Positions 8,789 through 18,224 of a DNA stretch of 64,000 nt are shown piece after piece; within the stretch, counting starts at the first letter, position 1; the number at the start of each line of letters is the position of its first letter. The notes beneath the pieces are model-generated. The model did no database searches. It saw only the letters and a list, made by a program, of their open reading frames with translations, and was not told the DNA's origin. Source of the DNA: CAWCUZ01 sp963798795 (lineage in GTDB: Bacteria > Acidobacteriota > Vicinamibacteria > Vicinamibacterales > SCN-69-37); NCBI GenBank assembly GCA_963798795.1, contig CAWCUZ010000002.1, positions 372,001 to 436,000 of the forward strand, read 5' to 3'. The translations under genes and the position numbers were made by a program.

Positions 8789-9816
8789 TCAGTCCAGCGA
8801 GATCTTTCGAAGCAGCTCGAAGTTCGACAGCATCTTGCCGGCGCCGAGCACGACCGTCGAGAGCGGGTCCTCGGCCATGGCCACCGGCAGACCGGTCTCC
8901 TCGCGCAGCCGCTTGTCGAGGTTCTTGAGCAGCGATCCGCCGCCGGTGAGCACGATGCCGCGATCGACGATGTCGGCGGACAGCTCGGGCGGCGTGCGCT
9001 CGAGCGCCACGCGCACGGCGTCCACGATGACGTTGACCGTCTCGGCCAGCGACTCGCGGATCTCCTCGTCGGTGATGGTAATCGTCTTGGGCACGCCCTC
9101 GATGAGGTGGCGGCCCTTGATCTCCATCGTGATCCGATCCTCGAGCGGAAAGGCGGAGCCGAGTTCCATCTTGATCTGCTCGGCGGTGCGCTCGCCGATG
9201 AGCAGGTTGTACGTCTTCTTGATGTACTGGATGATCGCGTCGTCCATCTCGTTGCCGGCGACGCGGATGGCCTTGCTGTAGACGATGCCCGGCCAGCGAG
9301 ATGACGGCGATATCGGTCGTGCCGCCGCCGATGTCGACGACCATGTTGCCGGACGCCTCTTCGATCGGCATGCCGGCGCCGATCGCCGCGGCCATGGCCT
9401 CCTCGACCAGGTAGACCTCGCTGGCCTTGGCGCGGTAGGCGCTGTCCTTGACGGCGCGCTTCTCCACCTGCGTGATCTCCGACGGCACGCCGATGACGAT
9501 GCGCGGCCGGACCCACATGGTGCGGTTGTGCGCCTTCTTGATGAAGTGCGCCAGCATCTTCTCGGTCACCTCGAAGTCGGCGATGACGCCGTCCTTCATC
9601 GGCTTGATGGCCACGATGTTGCCGGGCGTGCGGCCAAGCATCTCCTTGGCCTCCTTGCCGACCGCCTCGATGCGGCCGGTGACCTTGTTGATGGCGACGA
9701 TCGACGGCTCGTTGACGACGATGCCCTTGCCGCGGGCGTACACGCAGGTGTTGGCCGTGCCCGAGGTCGATGGCGAGGTCGCTCGAGAAGAGCGAGAAGA
9801 GCGAGCGAAGTGTCAA
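8789..9816 (-). CDS. mreB: rod shape-determining actin homologue MreB (frame broken twice)
   Basis: About 341 residues when repaired. The start is taken as TTG 9816, with an AGGAG box 6 bases upstream, giving 'LTLRSLFSLFSSDLAIDLG'. Phosphate-1 motif 'AIDLG(TANT)', phosphate-2 'VVDIGGGTTDIAVISLAG' and the adenosine motif 'GIVLTGGGSLLKNLD' are all present. One extra G near 9763 and one extra C near 9290 break the frame; both lie in short homopolymers and dropping them restores a normal MreB. MreB filaments steer the elongasome. The stop is 13 bases before mreC. Confidence 0.92.
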
Positions 9817-11245
9817 CTGCAGCTCCTGTTCCTCTTCGGCGGCCCGGTTCGGCTCGGTCTCGCTGCCCGCGATGTGGATGCCGTTCTTGCCGTGCACCTT
9901 GACGCGGTACATCGCGGCGTCGGCAGCCTGCAGCAGCCCTTCGGCGGTCTCGGCGACGTCGGGCAGCGTGGCAACGCCAATCGAGGCCGTCAGCCGGTTG
10001 CCCGGGCTGCGGTCGGCGAGAAAGATGTAGCGTGCGATCCGGTCGCGCAGCCGGCGCGCCACGGCGCGGGCGCCTTCGATGCCGGTCTCCGGCAGCACGA
10101 TGGCGAACTCGTCGCCGCCGAAGCGCGCCACGATGTCGGTTTCGCGCGCGCTGCCGCGGATGACGTCGGCCGCTTCGATCAGCGCGCGGCTGCCCATCAG
10201 GTGGCCGTGCGCGTCGTTGATGCGCTTGAAGCCGTCCAGATCGACGAACAGCAGCGACAGCGGCCAGCCGCTGCGCATCGCGCGCTTGGTCTCCTTGCGC
10301 AGCGCGTCGTTCAGATAGCGCGAGTTGTAGAGCTGCGTAAGGTCGTCGGTGACCGACAGCGCCTCGGCGCGCGCCACGCGCAGCGCGTGCGCCAGCGCGT
10401 AGGCCGCCGGCTCGACGCAGCCGCGCCAGCGCCTTCGGTGAGCGCCGGCGGCATCGCGGGCAGCCGCTTGGCGCGGCCGTGGTCGAAGCCGACGAGCACG
10501 CCGACGATCGGGCCGCTGGCGACGAGCGGCCAGCCGAGGACGGCCGCCTCGACCGGCACCGGCTGGCTGCCCTCGCCGGCCACCCGCTCGGCCACGTAGC
10601 TGGTCAGGCGCATGGCGGCCTGGCCGCTGCGCACGACCGTTTCGGCGATGGCTTCGGCCGGCGCCTTGAGCATCGGATCCGACGTCCCGGCCGCCGAGCC
10701 AGTGCACGCACGCCGTCGGGCTCCACCGCAATGACCGCCCACATCGTGAGCGGCAGCCACTCGCTGACGCGCGCGATGATCGCGTCGGCGACCATGCTCG
10801 GATCGGTGGACGCGTTGACGGCGCGCACCACGTCGGCAATGACTTCGGTGCAGGGTGGCCAGCTCGGCGATGCGCGGTGTGGCGGCGTCGAGCCGGTCGG
10901 CCAGATCGACCGAGGCCGGCACGCCCAGGCGCCCGCTCGACGTCCTCGAGCCGGAGCGGCGCGACCAGGTGCTGCCGGAAGCCCAGCGTCCGCGACAGCT
11001 CCACCAGCTGGGGATTGGTCGTCGTGCCGTACGAAAGCGCCGGCACGCGCTCGGTGAGGGCCGACACACGCCGGTCGAAGGCATCCTGCGGCGCCAGCTC
11101 CCAGAGCACGCCGCCGACGCTCGGCGGCACGGTCCAGGAGGAGCCTTGCCAGATGACCGCCAACTCGACCGCCGCCCGCCGAGCGAAGCGCGGCGATGTG
11201 TCGTTCGACGTCGGCACTGCGGCGGAAGACGGCGAGGGTCAGCAC
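9813..11245 (-). CDS. GAF-like plus GGDEF diguanylate cyclase (heavily frameshifted)
   Basis: About 475 residues spread over three frames. The C-terminal 165 residues are one intact GGDEF domain, with 'RFGGDEFAIVLPETG' as active loop and 'NRLTASIGVATLP' after it. No RxxD inhibitory site was noted. The N-terminal part has GAF-like segments ('NASTDPSMVADAIIARVSEW', 'VLGWPLVASGPIVGVLVGFD'). Frame changes are needed near 11187, 10930, 10855, 10695 and 10430. The start is GTG 11245. No stop is found before mreB in the observed frame; the neighbouring frame gives a TGA overlapping the mreB TTG, so the end given is an inference. The product should make c-di-GMP. Confidence 0.8.
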
Positions 11246-11561
11246 GTTAGCGGAACAGAACGGCCAAAACTATACCATGTCGCTGGCGCCTTCCCGGTCC
11301 GTTGGATCGTGTTTCGGCGCGCAATGGGGCCACGAAATGCGACACGCAATTTCAGAACCGTGTGTCCGGGTGCAGACCGGAAGCCGCCGCGGCCTCGCGC
11401 GGAGGGACGGCGCGCCTTCCGTCGGTCGGGCATGGCATAATTGATATTTTGCGGGTGTTCACGTGGGCGCCCGCGGGACCGTTCGGGCCGGCCGATCTCC
11501 GGCCCGGTCCGGAGCGGCACCCGCCACGGGGTTCGCGCCCGCAAAGGAGACAGTTGCCGTC
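11246..11561. promoter_or_regulatory. divergent intergenic region between the shape cluster and the foldase gene
   Basis: These 316 bases separate two gene groups that point away from each other, so promoters for both must lie here. AT-rich patches that could be -10 elements are 'aaaactataccatg' near 11265-11279 and 'gcataattgatatttt' near 11435-11450, in otherwise GC-rich DNA. I could not pair either with a convincing -35 box. No open frame with coding character was seen. Confidence 0.4.
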
Positions 11562-13486
11562 ATGACGATGCTCGACCGGATGCGCCGCCACAAGGCCTGG
11601 CTCAAATGGAGCCTGGCGATCGTCGTCGTGGCGTTCGTCCTGCTGTACGTGCCGAGTTTCCTGCACAGCGGCGGCGTGGGCGCCGCGCCCGACGACGTGC
11701 TGGCGACGGTGAACGGCCAGCAGATCGACGTGCAGACGTACCGGCGCGCCTACCAGATGCAGGTCGACGCGCTCCGGCAGTCCGGCGGGGGCGAGGTGAG
11801 CGACGAGATGCTGCGGCAGCTCGGCGTGTCGCAGCGGGTCATCCAGCAGCTCATCGAGGATGCCGCGGTGACGGCCGAGGCGATCGGCTCGGCATCGCCG
11901 TGACCGACGCCGAACTGCGCGAGCGCATCGTCCGACATTCCGGCGTTCCAGGAGAACGGGCAGTTCATCGGCGACGCGCGCTACCGCCAGCTGCTCGACT
12001 ATCAGCGCCCGCCGATGCGCCCGGCCGAGTTCGAGGCGTCGATGCGCAAGGAGCTGACGGCCGAAAAGCTGCAGGCGGCGCTGACCGGCTGGGTCCGCGT
12101 CTCCGACGCCGACGTCGAGCAGGAGTTCCGGAAGCGCAACGAGAAGGTGAAGCTGGACCTGGCGGTCTTCACCGCCACCCAGTTCAAGGCCGGCATCCAG
12201 CCGACCGACGCCGAGCTGCAGGCGCAGTTCGACGCACACACCGACCTGTACAAGAGTGCCGGAGAAGCGGCGCGTGCGATTCCTGTCGATCGACGCCGAA
12301 GCGCTCCGCCCCACGATGACGGTGACGCCGCAGGACGTGCAGGCCCGTTATCAACAGAACATCCAGACCTACTCCACGCCGGAACAGATCCGCGCGAGCC
12401 ACATCCTGTTCAAGACCGAGGGCAAAGACGAGGCCGCGGTGAAGAAGCAGGCCGAGGCGGTGCTCGCCAAGGTGAAGGCCGGCGGCGACTTCGCCGCCCT
12501 GGCCAAGCAGTACTCGGAGGACGACTCGAACAAGAACAAGGGCGGCGACCTGGACTATTTCGGCCGCGGCACGATGGTCAAGGAGTTCGAGGACGCGGCC
12601 TGGGCGCTCAAGCCGGGCGAGGTGAGCGACCTCGTCAAGACCACGTTCGGCTACCACATCATCAAGCTGGTCGACAAGAAGCCGGCGACCACGCGCACGC
12701 TGGACGAGGTCCGGCCCCAGATCGAGGAACAGCTCAAGTACGAAAAGGCGCAGGCCGAGGCGGACCGGATCTCGCAGGACCTCGCCAGGGAGATCAAGGA
12801 CCCGTCGGATCTCGATCGCGTGGCGCGCGCCGCGCGGCATGACCGTCGGCGATTCGGGCCTCTTCTCGCGCGACGAACCGCTGGCCGGCCTCGGCTACTC
12901 GCCGGCCGTCGCCGCGCAGGCGTTCACGCTGGACCAGGGCAAGGTGAGCGGACCGCTCCGGACCAACCAGGGTTAGGCGTTCATCGCCCTGGCCGAAGTC
13001 AAGCCGTCTTCGGTGCCGACCCTCGCCGACGTCAAAGACAAGGTGAAGGAAGACGTCATCACCCGCAACGCGGTCGCGGTGGCGAAGACCCGGGCGGACG
13101 CGATGGCGAAGGCGGCCGCGAAGGGCAACTTCGCCGCGGCGGCCAAGTCAGCCGGTGTCGACGTGAAGACGACGGACCTCGTCACCCGCGGGTCGCCCTA
13201 CCCGGAGATCGGCGTGAACTCGACGGTCGACACCGTGGTGTTCGCACTGAAGAAGGGCGAGACCACGGCGCCGATCGCCACCGACACGGCCGTCGTGGTG
13301 GCCAGAGTCGCCGACCGCCAGGATGCCGGCGAGGCCGCCTTCGCGGCCCAGAAGGATTCCCTGCGGAACGAGATGCTGCAGCAGAAGCAGCAGGACTTCT
13401 TCGTCGCCTACATGAACAAGGCCAAGGAAAAGCTGGACGTCCGCTACAACGAGAACACGATCCGGACGATCCTGGGGGGCAGCTAG
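11562..13486 (+). CDS. PpiD/SurA-like periplasmic peptidyl-prolyl isomerase (frameshifted)
   Basis: About 640 residues when joined. A membrane anchor ('WLKWSLAIVVVAFVLLYVPS') is followed by a SurA-N chaperone domain beginning 'DDVLATVNGQQIDVQTYRRA', a parvulin domain ('ASHILFKTEGKDE' to 'FGYHIIKLVDKK') and a C-terminal PpiD-like region ending 'RYNENTIRTILGGS'. An AAGGAG box stands 12 bases before the ATG. The frame changes near 11890, 11945, 12255 and 12835, and a TAG at 12974 sits where Tyr is expected ('NQG*AFIAL'). It should help fold outer-membrane and periplasmic proteins from the inner membrane. PpiD is more likely than SurA because of the anchor and C-terminal half. Confidence 0.82.
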
Positions 13487-13611
13487 AACTTCAAGGTTCC
13501 GGGTTCGTTCCCCGGGTGCCGGATTCGGGTTCATCGGGCGAACCCGGAACACCGAACGCGGAACCCGCTTTGAACCTCGAACCTCGCACCCCGAACCTCT
13601 GAATCAGGCCC
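13487..13611. repeat. intergenic GGTTCCGGGTTCG-type short repeats, possible bidirectional terminator
   Basis: Between the convergent foldase and sppA genes the sequence is built from variants of GAACC/GGTTC words. An 11-base inverted repeat pairs 13497-13507 (ttccgggttcg) with 13539-13549 (cgaacccggaa). A direct repeat 'gaacctc' occurs three times near 13573-13602. A hairpin here could end transcription from both sides, but no T-run follows, so this is only suggested. Confidence 0.4.
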
Positions 13612-15369
13612 TCAGTTCGTCCAGACGACGCTGGGCATGAGCATGAGCGGCTCGCTCGGGCGGAACAGCCGGGCGGCCAGGGTCAGGCGATCGATGGCCT
13701 GGAGTTCGGGGCGGTTGACGGTGAGGCCCAGGCGTGCGCCGAAGGTCATGCCCAGCGGATTCGCCAGAATCTCGTAGACGCTCCGGCGCTGCGGATAGAT
13801 CACCAGGTTCGGCCGTTTGTTGACATCCATGCGCGCGCGCTGCTGTGCGATGCGGAGCGCCGCGTCGAGCCCGCCAATCTCGTCCACCAGATTCAGCTCG
13901 CGCGCCTGGCTGCCGGTCCAGACGCGGCCCTGCGCGATCGTGTCGACCTTCGCGGGGGTCATGTGCCGCGAATCGGCGACGCGCGAGACGAATGTCTCGT
14001 AGGTCGACTGGATCTGGTCCTGCACCCGGGCCCGTTCCTCCGGCGTGTAGGCCTTGAACGGCGAGTTCATCTCGGCGAACTGGCCGTCAGAGACCGACCC
14101 GGTGCCGATTCCCAGCTTGTCCATCAGCCCGCCCACGGCGAACTTGCCCGTCACGACGCCCACCGATCCGGTGAGCGTGCCCGGCTCGGCCACGATGACC
14201 TGCCCCGGCAGGGCAATGTAATACCCGCCTGACGCGGCCAGGTCGCCCATCGAGACGATCAGCGGCTTGACGTCGCGCGCCAGCATCAGCTCCCGCCACA
14301 TGGCCTCGGAGGCGATTGCCGATCCGCCCGGACTGTCGATGCGGACGACGATGGCCCGAATGGACGTGTCGACGCGCACCTTGCGAATCCACGCGGCGAA
14401 CGTCTCGGAGCCGAGGACGCCGCTCTCCGGCGTGCTCGTGCCGCTCGCAATGGTGCCCGTGGCGTACACGACGGCAATCCGCTCGTCCGCCGGCGCGGTC
14501 GCGACCGAGATCGCCGGGACGTTGCCGTAGGCGTCGGCGTCGAACCGGGTCGTCCCGCTCACCGGCTCCTGATCGTCAATCTGATCCTCGTAGGCGAGCC
14601 GATCGACGAGCCCGGCCTGCCTGGCGCCATCGGCCAGGTACGGCCCGCCGTTGATGGCGGCCTGCACTTCCGCGTCGGTGCGGCCACGGCCGTCGGCGAT
14701 GGCCTTGACCAGCTGGCTGTACCAGGAATCGGTGAACGACCGGTCCTCCTCGAGATGCGCCGGCGTGAACGTGCGCTCGGTGAAGGTGTTCGACGCCGTC
14801 TTGTAGTCCCCGATGTGGAGCAGATCCGGGTAGACGCCGAGCTTGTCCAGCGCGCCGCGGAAGAAGAGTTCGTAGGTGGTGATGCCCGTCAGATCCAGCC
14901 CCCCGGCCGGCATCAGCAGGATGTGGTCCGCCGCCGTGGCGAGGTAGTATTCCTGCGCGCCGCCCGATTCCAGGTAGGCCGTGATCGACTTGCCCGACGT
15001 CTTGAAGTCGACGAGCGCCGCGCGGACTTCCTCGAGCTGCGCCCACAATCCCGCGCCGCTCTGCGGCAGGATGACCAGCGTTTTGATGCGGTCGTCGGCC
15101 TTGGCGCGCTTGATCATGTCGATCGTCTCGCGCAGCGTCGGCACGTGCGGCGTGAAGGCCGAGAAGAGCGTCTCCGCGGCTCGACTTCGCTCGAGCGGCG
15201 CGCGGAGCTTCGAGGTACAGCGTGGCGTTGGACGGACGATCGGCGGCAGCGCCGTCCCGCCGAACAGCAGCGTCAGGAACAGCACGCCCGCTATCGACAC
15301 CAGGACGGCGACCGCAATCAGGGAGAGGACGAGAACGAGCCCGCGACGAGAAGCCACGGAATCAGACAT
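13612..15369 (-). CDS. sppA: signal peptide peptidase SppA (long form, membrane-anchored)
   Basis: A 585-residue protease that degrades cleaved signal peptides and misfolded membrane protein pieces. One membrane helix at about 10-36 is followed by two S49 domains in tandem, as in E. coli SppA. The catalytic dyad is K190 ('HIGDYKTASNTFTE') and S380 ('GDLAASGGYYIALPG'). Residues about 46-66 look foreign to the family; reading the neighbouring frame gives 'RPSNATLYLE', so two or more compensating indels between about 15185 and 15240 probably scramble a short linker. The rest is intact. Confidence 0.94.
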   Translation of the reverse strand: MSDSVASRRGLVLVLSLIAVAVLVSIAGVLFLTLLFGGTALPPIVRPTPRCTSKLRAPLERSRAAETLFSAFTPHVPTLRETIDMIKRAKADDRIKTLVILPQSGAGLWAQLEEVRAALVDFKTSGKSITAYLESGGAQEYYLATAADHILLMPAGGLDLTGITTYELFFRGALDKLGVYPDLLHIGDYKTASNTFTERTFTPAHLEEDRSFTDSWYSQLVKAIADGRGRTDAEVQAAINGGPYLADGARQAGLVDRLAYEDQIDDQEPVSGTTRFDADAYGNVPAISVATAPADERIAVVYATGTIASGTSTPESGVLGSETFAAWIRKVRVDTSIRAIVVRIDSPGGSAIASEAMWRELMLARDVKPLIVSMGDLAASGGYYIALPGQVIVAEPGTLTGSVGVVTGKFAVGGLMDKLGIGTGSVSDGQFAEMNSPFKAYTPEERARVQDQIQSTYETFVSRVADSRHMTPAKVDTIAQGRVWTGSQARELNLVDEIGGLDAALRIAQQRARMDVNKRPNLVIYPQRRSVYEILANPLGMTFGARLGLTVNRPELQAIDRLTLAARLFRPSEPLMLMPSVVWTN

Positions 15370-15465
15370 CGGGGTGCGGGGTGCGGGGTGCGAGGTGCGG
15401 GGTGCTCAATCACGCTACACCTCGCACCCCGCACCCCGCACCCCGCACCCGCATCCCGCACCTAT
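15370..15465. repeat. GGTGCGGGGT-type tandem and inverted repeat
   Basis: Upstream of sppA, 15372-15405 holds repeated 'ggggtgcg/gaggtgcg' units and 15418-15465 holds the complementary 'cgcaccc' units. The two arms can fold into one long imperfect stem with the loop 'tcaatcacgctaca'. It lies between two minus-strand genes. Function is unknown; a 3' hairpin for the peptidase transcript or a mobile REP-like element would both fit. Confidence 0.6.
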
Positions 15466-15472
15466 TTCTTCG

Positions 15473-15841
15473 TCAGCGAATGCGCCCGGCCGCTTCGCGC
15501 GCGTGCAGCACGGCCATCAGGTCCGCCAGCGGCAGCGGCGTGAACTCGCCCGACAGGAAATCGCGAATCTCGAGCGCCGTCAGGTGCTTGCCGAGCAGGA
15601 TGCTGAACTCCGCGTTCATCTCCTGCGGCAGGCTCGGACCCGCCGCGCCGCGGCCGCCGCCGCGCGGACCGGCCGCACCCGCGCCGCGCCCGGCGGCGCC
15701 CGCCCCTCGCTGGCCGGCGGCGCCAGCCGCGCCGGCTCGCCCACCCGCGGCGGCCGCGGCGCCGCCCGCACCAGCAGCCCCAGCGCCTCCTCCGCCGCCC
15801 CCCCGACCGCCGCGGCCCGCGCCCGCGACCTGCTCGACCAC
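15473..15841 (-). CDS. Gly/Ala/Arg-rich segment with conserved C-terminal tail, probably the end of the M28 peptidase
   Basis: An open frame of 122 codons. Its first 70 residues are low-complexity Gly/Ala/Arg; the last 50 are ordinary sequence ('NAEFSILLGKHLTALEIRDF' then 'LSGEFTPLPLADLMAVLHAR'). Upstream codons in this frame read 'TEAANLVVEQVAG' but meet a stop just before. Because the preceding peptidase is full of frameshifts and ends abruptly at 15871, I think this is its C-terminus displaced by an indel near 15870; a separate small gene is the alternative. Confidence 0.45.
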   Translation of the reverse strand: MVEQVAGAGRGGRGGGGGGAGAAGAGGAAAAAGGRAGAAGAAGQRGAGAAGRGAGAAGPRGGGRGAAGPSLPQEMNAEFSILLGKHLTALEIRDFLSGEFTPLPLADLMAVLHAREAAGRIR

Positions 15842-15870
15842 GAGGTTCGCAGCCTCTGTTCTTCGGCGCG

Positions 15871-17676
15871 TCAGTCAACAGGCGCGGGCGGGCAGCCGCG
15901 CTGCGCCGCCTGCCAGCTGGTAGGCCGCTCCACTTCGTTCAGCAGCGCGGCGGCGCGCTGGTCGATGAGCGGCAGGAACGGCGCCGTCCTGCTCTTGCCC
16001 TCCGCCGTGTTCGTCCACAGCACGCTGGCCGACTCGACGACGGCCTTCTCGACATCGCCTGGTGCAGGATCGGCGACGTGGGCTTCTTTGTAGGCGTCGG
16101 CGCAGCGCCGCCGCGTCGGTCGCGTCGGCCAGGTAGCCCAGGCCCTTTGGTGTGGGATTCGCCCATGCGCGCCAGCCCGCGGCCGAGATTGTCGCTGCAG
16201 GACGCGCGCGGCCATCTCGTCCGTGCCGCTGTGCCGAGGACGGCGAGCGCGCCGGTTCCGACGACCGCCGCGCGCTTGTACTGCGTCGGAGTCCTGCTTG
16301 TCGGGCGTGTCCTGCGACGAGTGGTACCACATGTCCGGCCACGTGATGAACATCACGGCCGGGATGCCGTGCTGCATGTAGGTGACGTGGTCGCTCGAGC
16401 CGTAGTGCTTGTCGATCTTGATGTAGAACGCGTCGTTGCTGCCGTTGGGCGACTCGACGGCCTGCGACGGCACATAGCCGCCGGCGCGGAAGCGCACGCG
16501 TTCGCGCGACACGTCGGCGACGTACTCCATCATGCTTTGCGCGATGTCGTTGATGTACGACGGGAACGTGTCCGGCGTGCGCTGCAGGATCCAGAAGCTG
16601 CGGCTCTGGGTCAGCCGGAATCGCCTCCATGTCGAAGTTCAGGTCGCCGATGATGTTCTGCGCCTTCTCGGGGTGCGCGTTGAGCCACGCGTTGGTGCCG
16701 CTGATCTCCTGCACCCACTGGAAGTTGATGGTCCGTTTCGGCCGCGGCAGCTTGCCCTTCGTTGATCAGCTTCAGGTAGGTCCGGCCGATCTCGAGCGTG
16801 AGGGCGCAGCCGGAGTTGTCGTCGTTGGCGCCCTGCTTGATGTACGGACTCGAACAGGTGACCGCCGATGGCCACTTCCTGCGTGGTGCTGCCGTCGCCC
16901 GGGATTTCGGCGTGCACGATCTCGAGCTTGTTCGGCACCTGCGCGCTCTGGTGAGCGAGCGGATGGTCACCTTCTGGCCGCCGAGTGAGCAGCGTCTCCA
17001 GCTCGCGCCGTCTTCGGCGAGACCGCCCAGGCCGCCGTGCCCGGCTGCGCGTTCACCGTCGTCCAGACAATCTCGTCCGGATAGTCGATGGCGCGGTCGC
17101 CCGCGCCAATGGCGCTGATGCCGACGACGCCGATGGCGCCCGCGGCCACGGCCCGGTTGTAGACGCCGCCGAGGCCGCCGGGCGCGAGCGACAGGACGAA
17201 CTTGCCGGTCACGTCCTTGCCGTCGAAGTCCTGGCGCGCGTGCCCTGCCCGACGTCCACGAGCTCACCGCTGATGTCGCCGTTGGCGTTGGTCGAGGCCA
17301 GCGATTCCGGGATGTCGTGGATGTCGTAGATCTTGACGATCTTCGGCGAGGTCATCCACAGCTCGCCGACCGCCGGCTGCCAGGTCTGGCCCTGCGGGTA
17401 GTCCTCGATGGCGACGTTGCTGAAGCCGTATTCGCTGGCGAATTTCGCCATGACTTCGGCTTCGCGGAAGTGCCCTTCGTACTCGGAGGGCGGCCGGACG
17501 AACTGGTACGGCACCAGCTCGAGCACGTGGTGCATGGCGCGCTCGCCCGAGGCCTCGTTGATGATGGCCGTCATCTGCTCCTGGGTCAGGAGCGTCCGGT
17601 CCTCCCGCTCCTGCGCCACCAGCACGGTCGCCGCCAGTCCCAGGAACGCCATCACGCCGAACCACGTTCGTTTCAT
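15871..17676 (-). CDS. secreted M28-family zinc aminopeptidase with PA domain (multiple frameshifts)
   Basis: The start at 17676 has a GGAGG box 8 bases upstream and a signal peptide ('MKRTWFGVMAFLGLAATVLV'). In order over three frames come an N-terminal region, a PA domain ('LAPGGLGGVYNRAVAAGAIG'), and the M28 metal sites: 'GGHLFES' (His ligand lies nearby), 'GANDDNSGCALTLEIGR', 'NIIGDLNFDME', 'GSSDHVTYMQHGIPAVMFIT' and 'MWYHSSQDTPDK'. These are the co-catalytic zinc ligands of the family. At least eight frame changes are needed. It should cut N-terminal residues from extracellular peptides. Whether the true end is 15871 or 15473 is unsure. Confidence 0.82.
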
Positions 17677-17833
17677 GTCCCAGCCTCCGAGGCGCACAGT
17701 AGGCCCGGCCGACGGCTAGGTCAAGGTCCGGTGCCGTGAGGGCAGGCGGCCGGCGCACGCCGCAGGGTGCTGTCGTTCGGCGCCGCAGGGCGCCGAGGGC
17801 AAGCCAGCCGGCGATTTCGCGCCGGCCTGCAGA

Positions 17834-17860
17834 TTGACTCAGCAGCGATATCGATATAGA
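17834..17860 (+). promoter_or_regulatory. probable padR promoter with embedded palindrome
   Basis: TTGACT at 17834-17839 and TATAGA at 17855-17860 are spaced by 15 bases, somewhat short. Between and over them lies a perfect 10-base palindrome, ATATCGATAT (17848-17857), in a GC-rich background. PadR repressors of permease operons usually bind ATAT-rich palindromes in their own promoter, so autoregulation is likely. This is inferred from position and base content only. Confidence 0.5.
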
Positions 17861-17870
17861 CATATACCGA

Positions 17871-18224
17871 GTGTCGACATCTGGTTTGCCCGCGCCCGCG
17901 ATCGAGACCAAGAGCTTTCATCTGCTGGTCGCGCTCGCCGGCGGTCCCATGCACGGTTACGCCATCCGGCAGGAAGTCGAGGCACGCACGAGGGGCGCCA
18001 TCCGGCTCTGGCCCGCGACCCTGTACGGCCTGCTGGCCGCGCTGTCGCGGCAGAGACTGATCCACGAAGCCCGGAGCCCGGCCGGCCCGGGTGACGACCC
18101 GCGGCGCCGCTACTACGCGCTGACGCCGGAGGGACGCCGCGCGCTCACGGAGGAAGCCGCGCGGCTCGAGCGGCTGGCGCGGCTGGCGCGCACGAGCCTT
18201 GCCGGCGGAAAGGCCGGCGAATGA
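17871..18224 (+). CDS. PadR-family transcriptional regulator
   Basis: A 117-residue winged-helix protein starting at GTG. Signature segments are 'LLVALAGGPMHGYAIRQEVE', 'LWPATLYGLLAALSRQRLI' and 'RRRYYALTPEGRRALTEEAA', followed by a short helical dimerisation tail. It overlaps the ABC permease by four bases (ATGA), the usual arrangement of PadR with an ADOP permease. It probably represses this operon until an inducer, perhaps a toxic compound, is bound. Confidence 0.93.
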   Translation: MSTSGLPAPAIETKSFHLLVALAGGPMHGYAIRQEVEARTRGAIRLWPATLYGLLAALSRQRLIHEARSPAGPGDDPRRRYYALTPEGRRALTEEAARLERLARLARTSLAGGKAGE

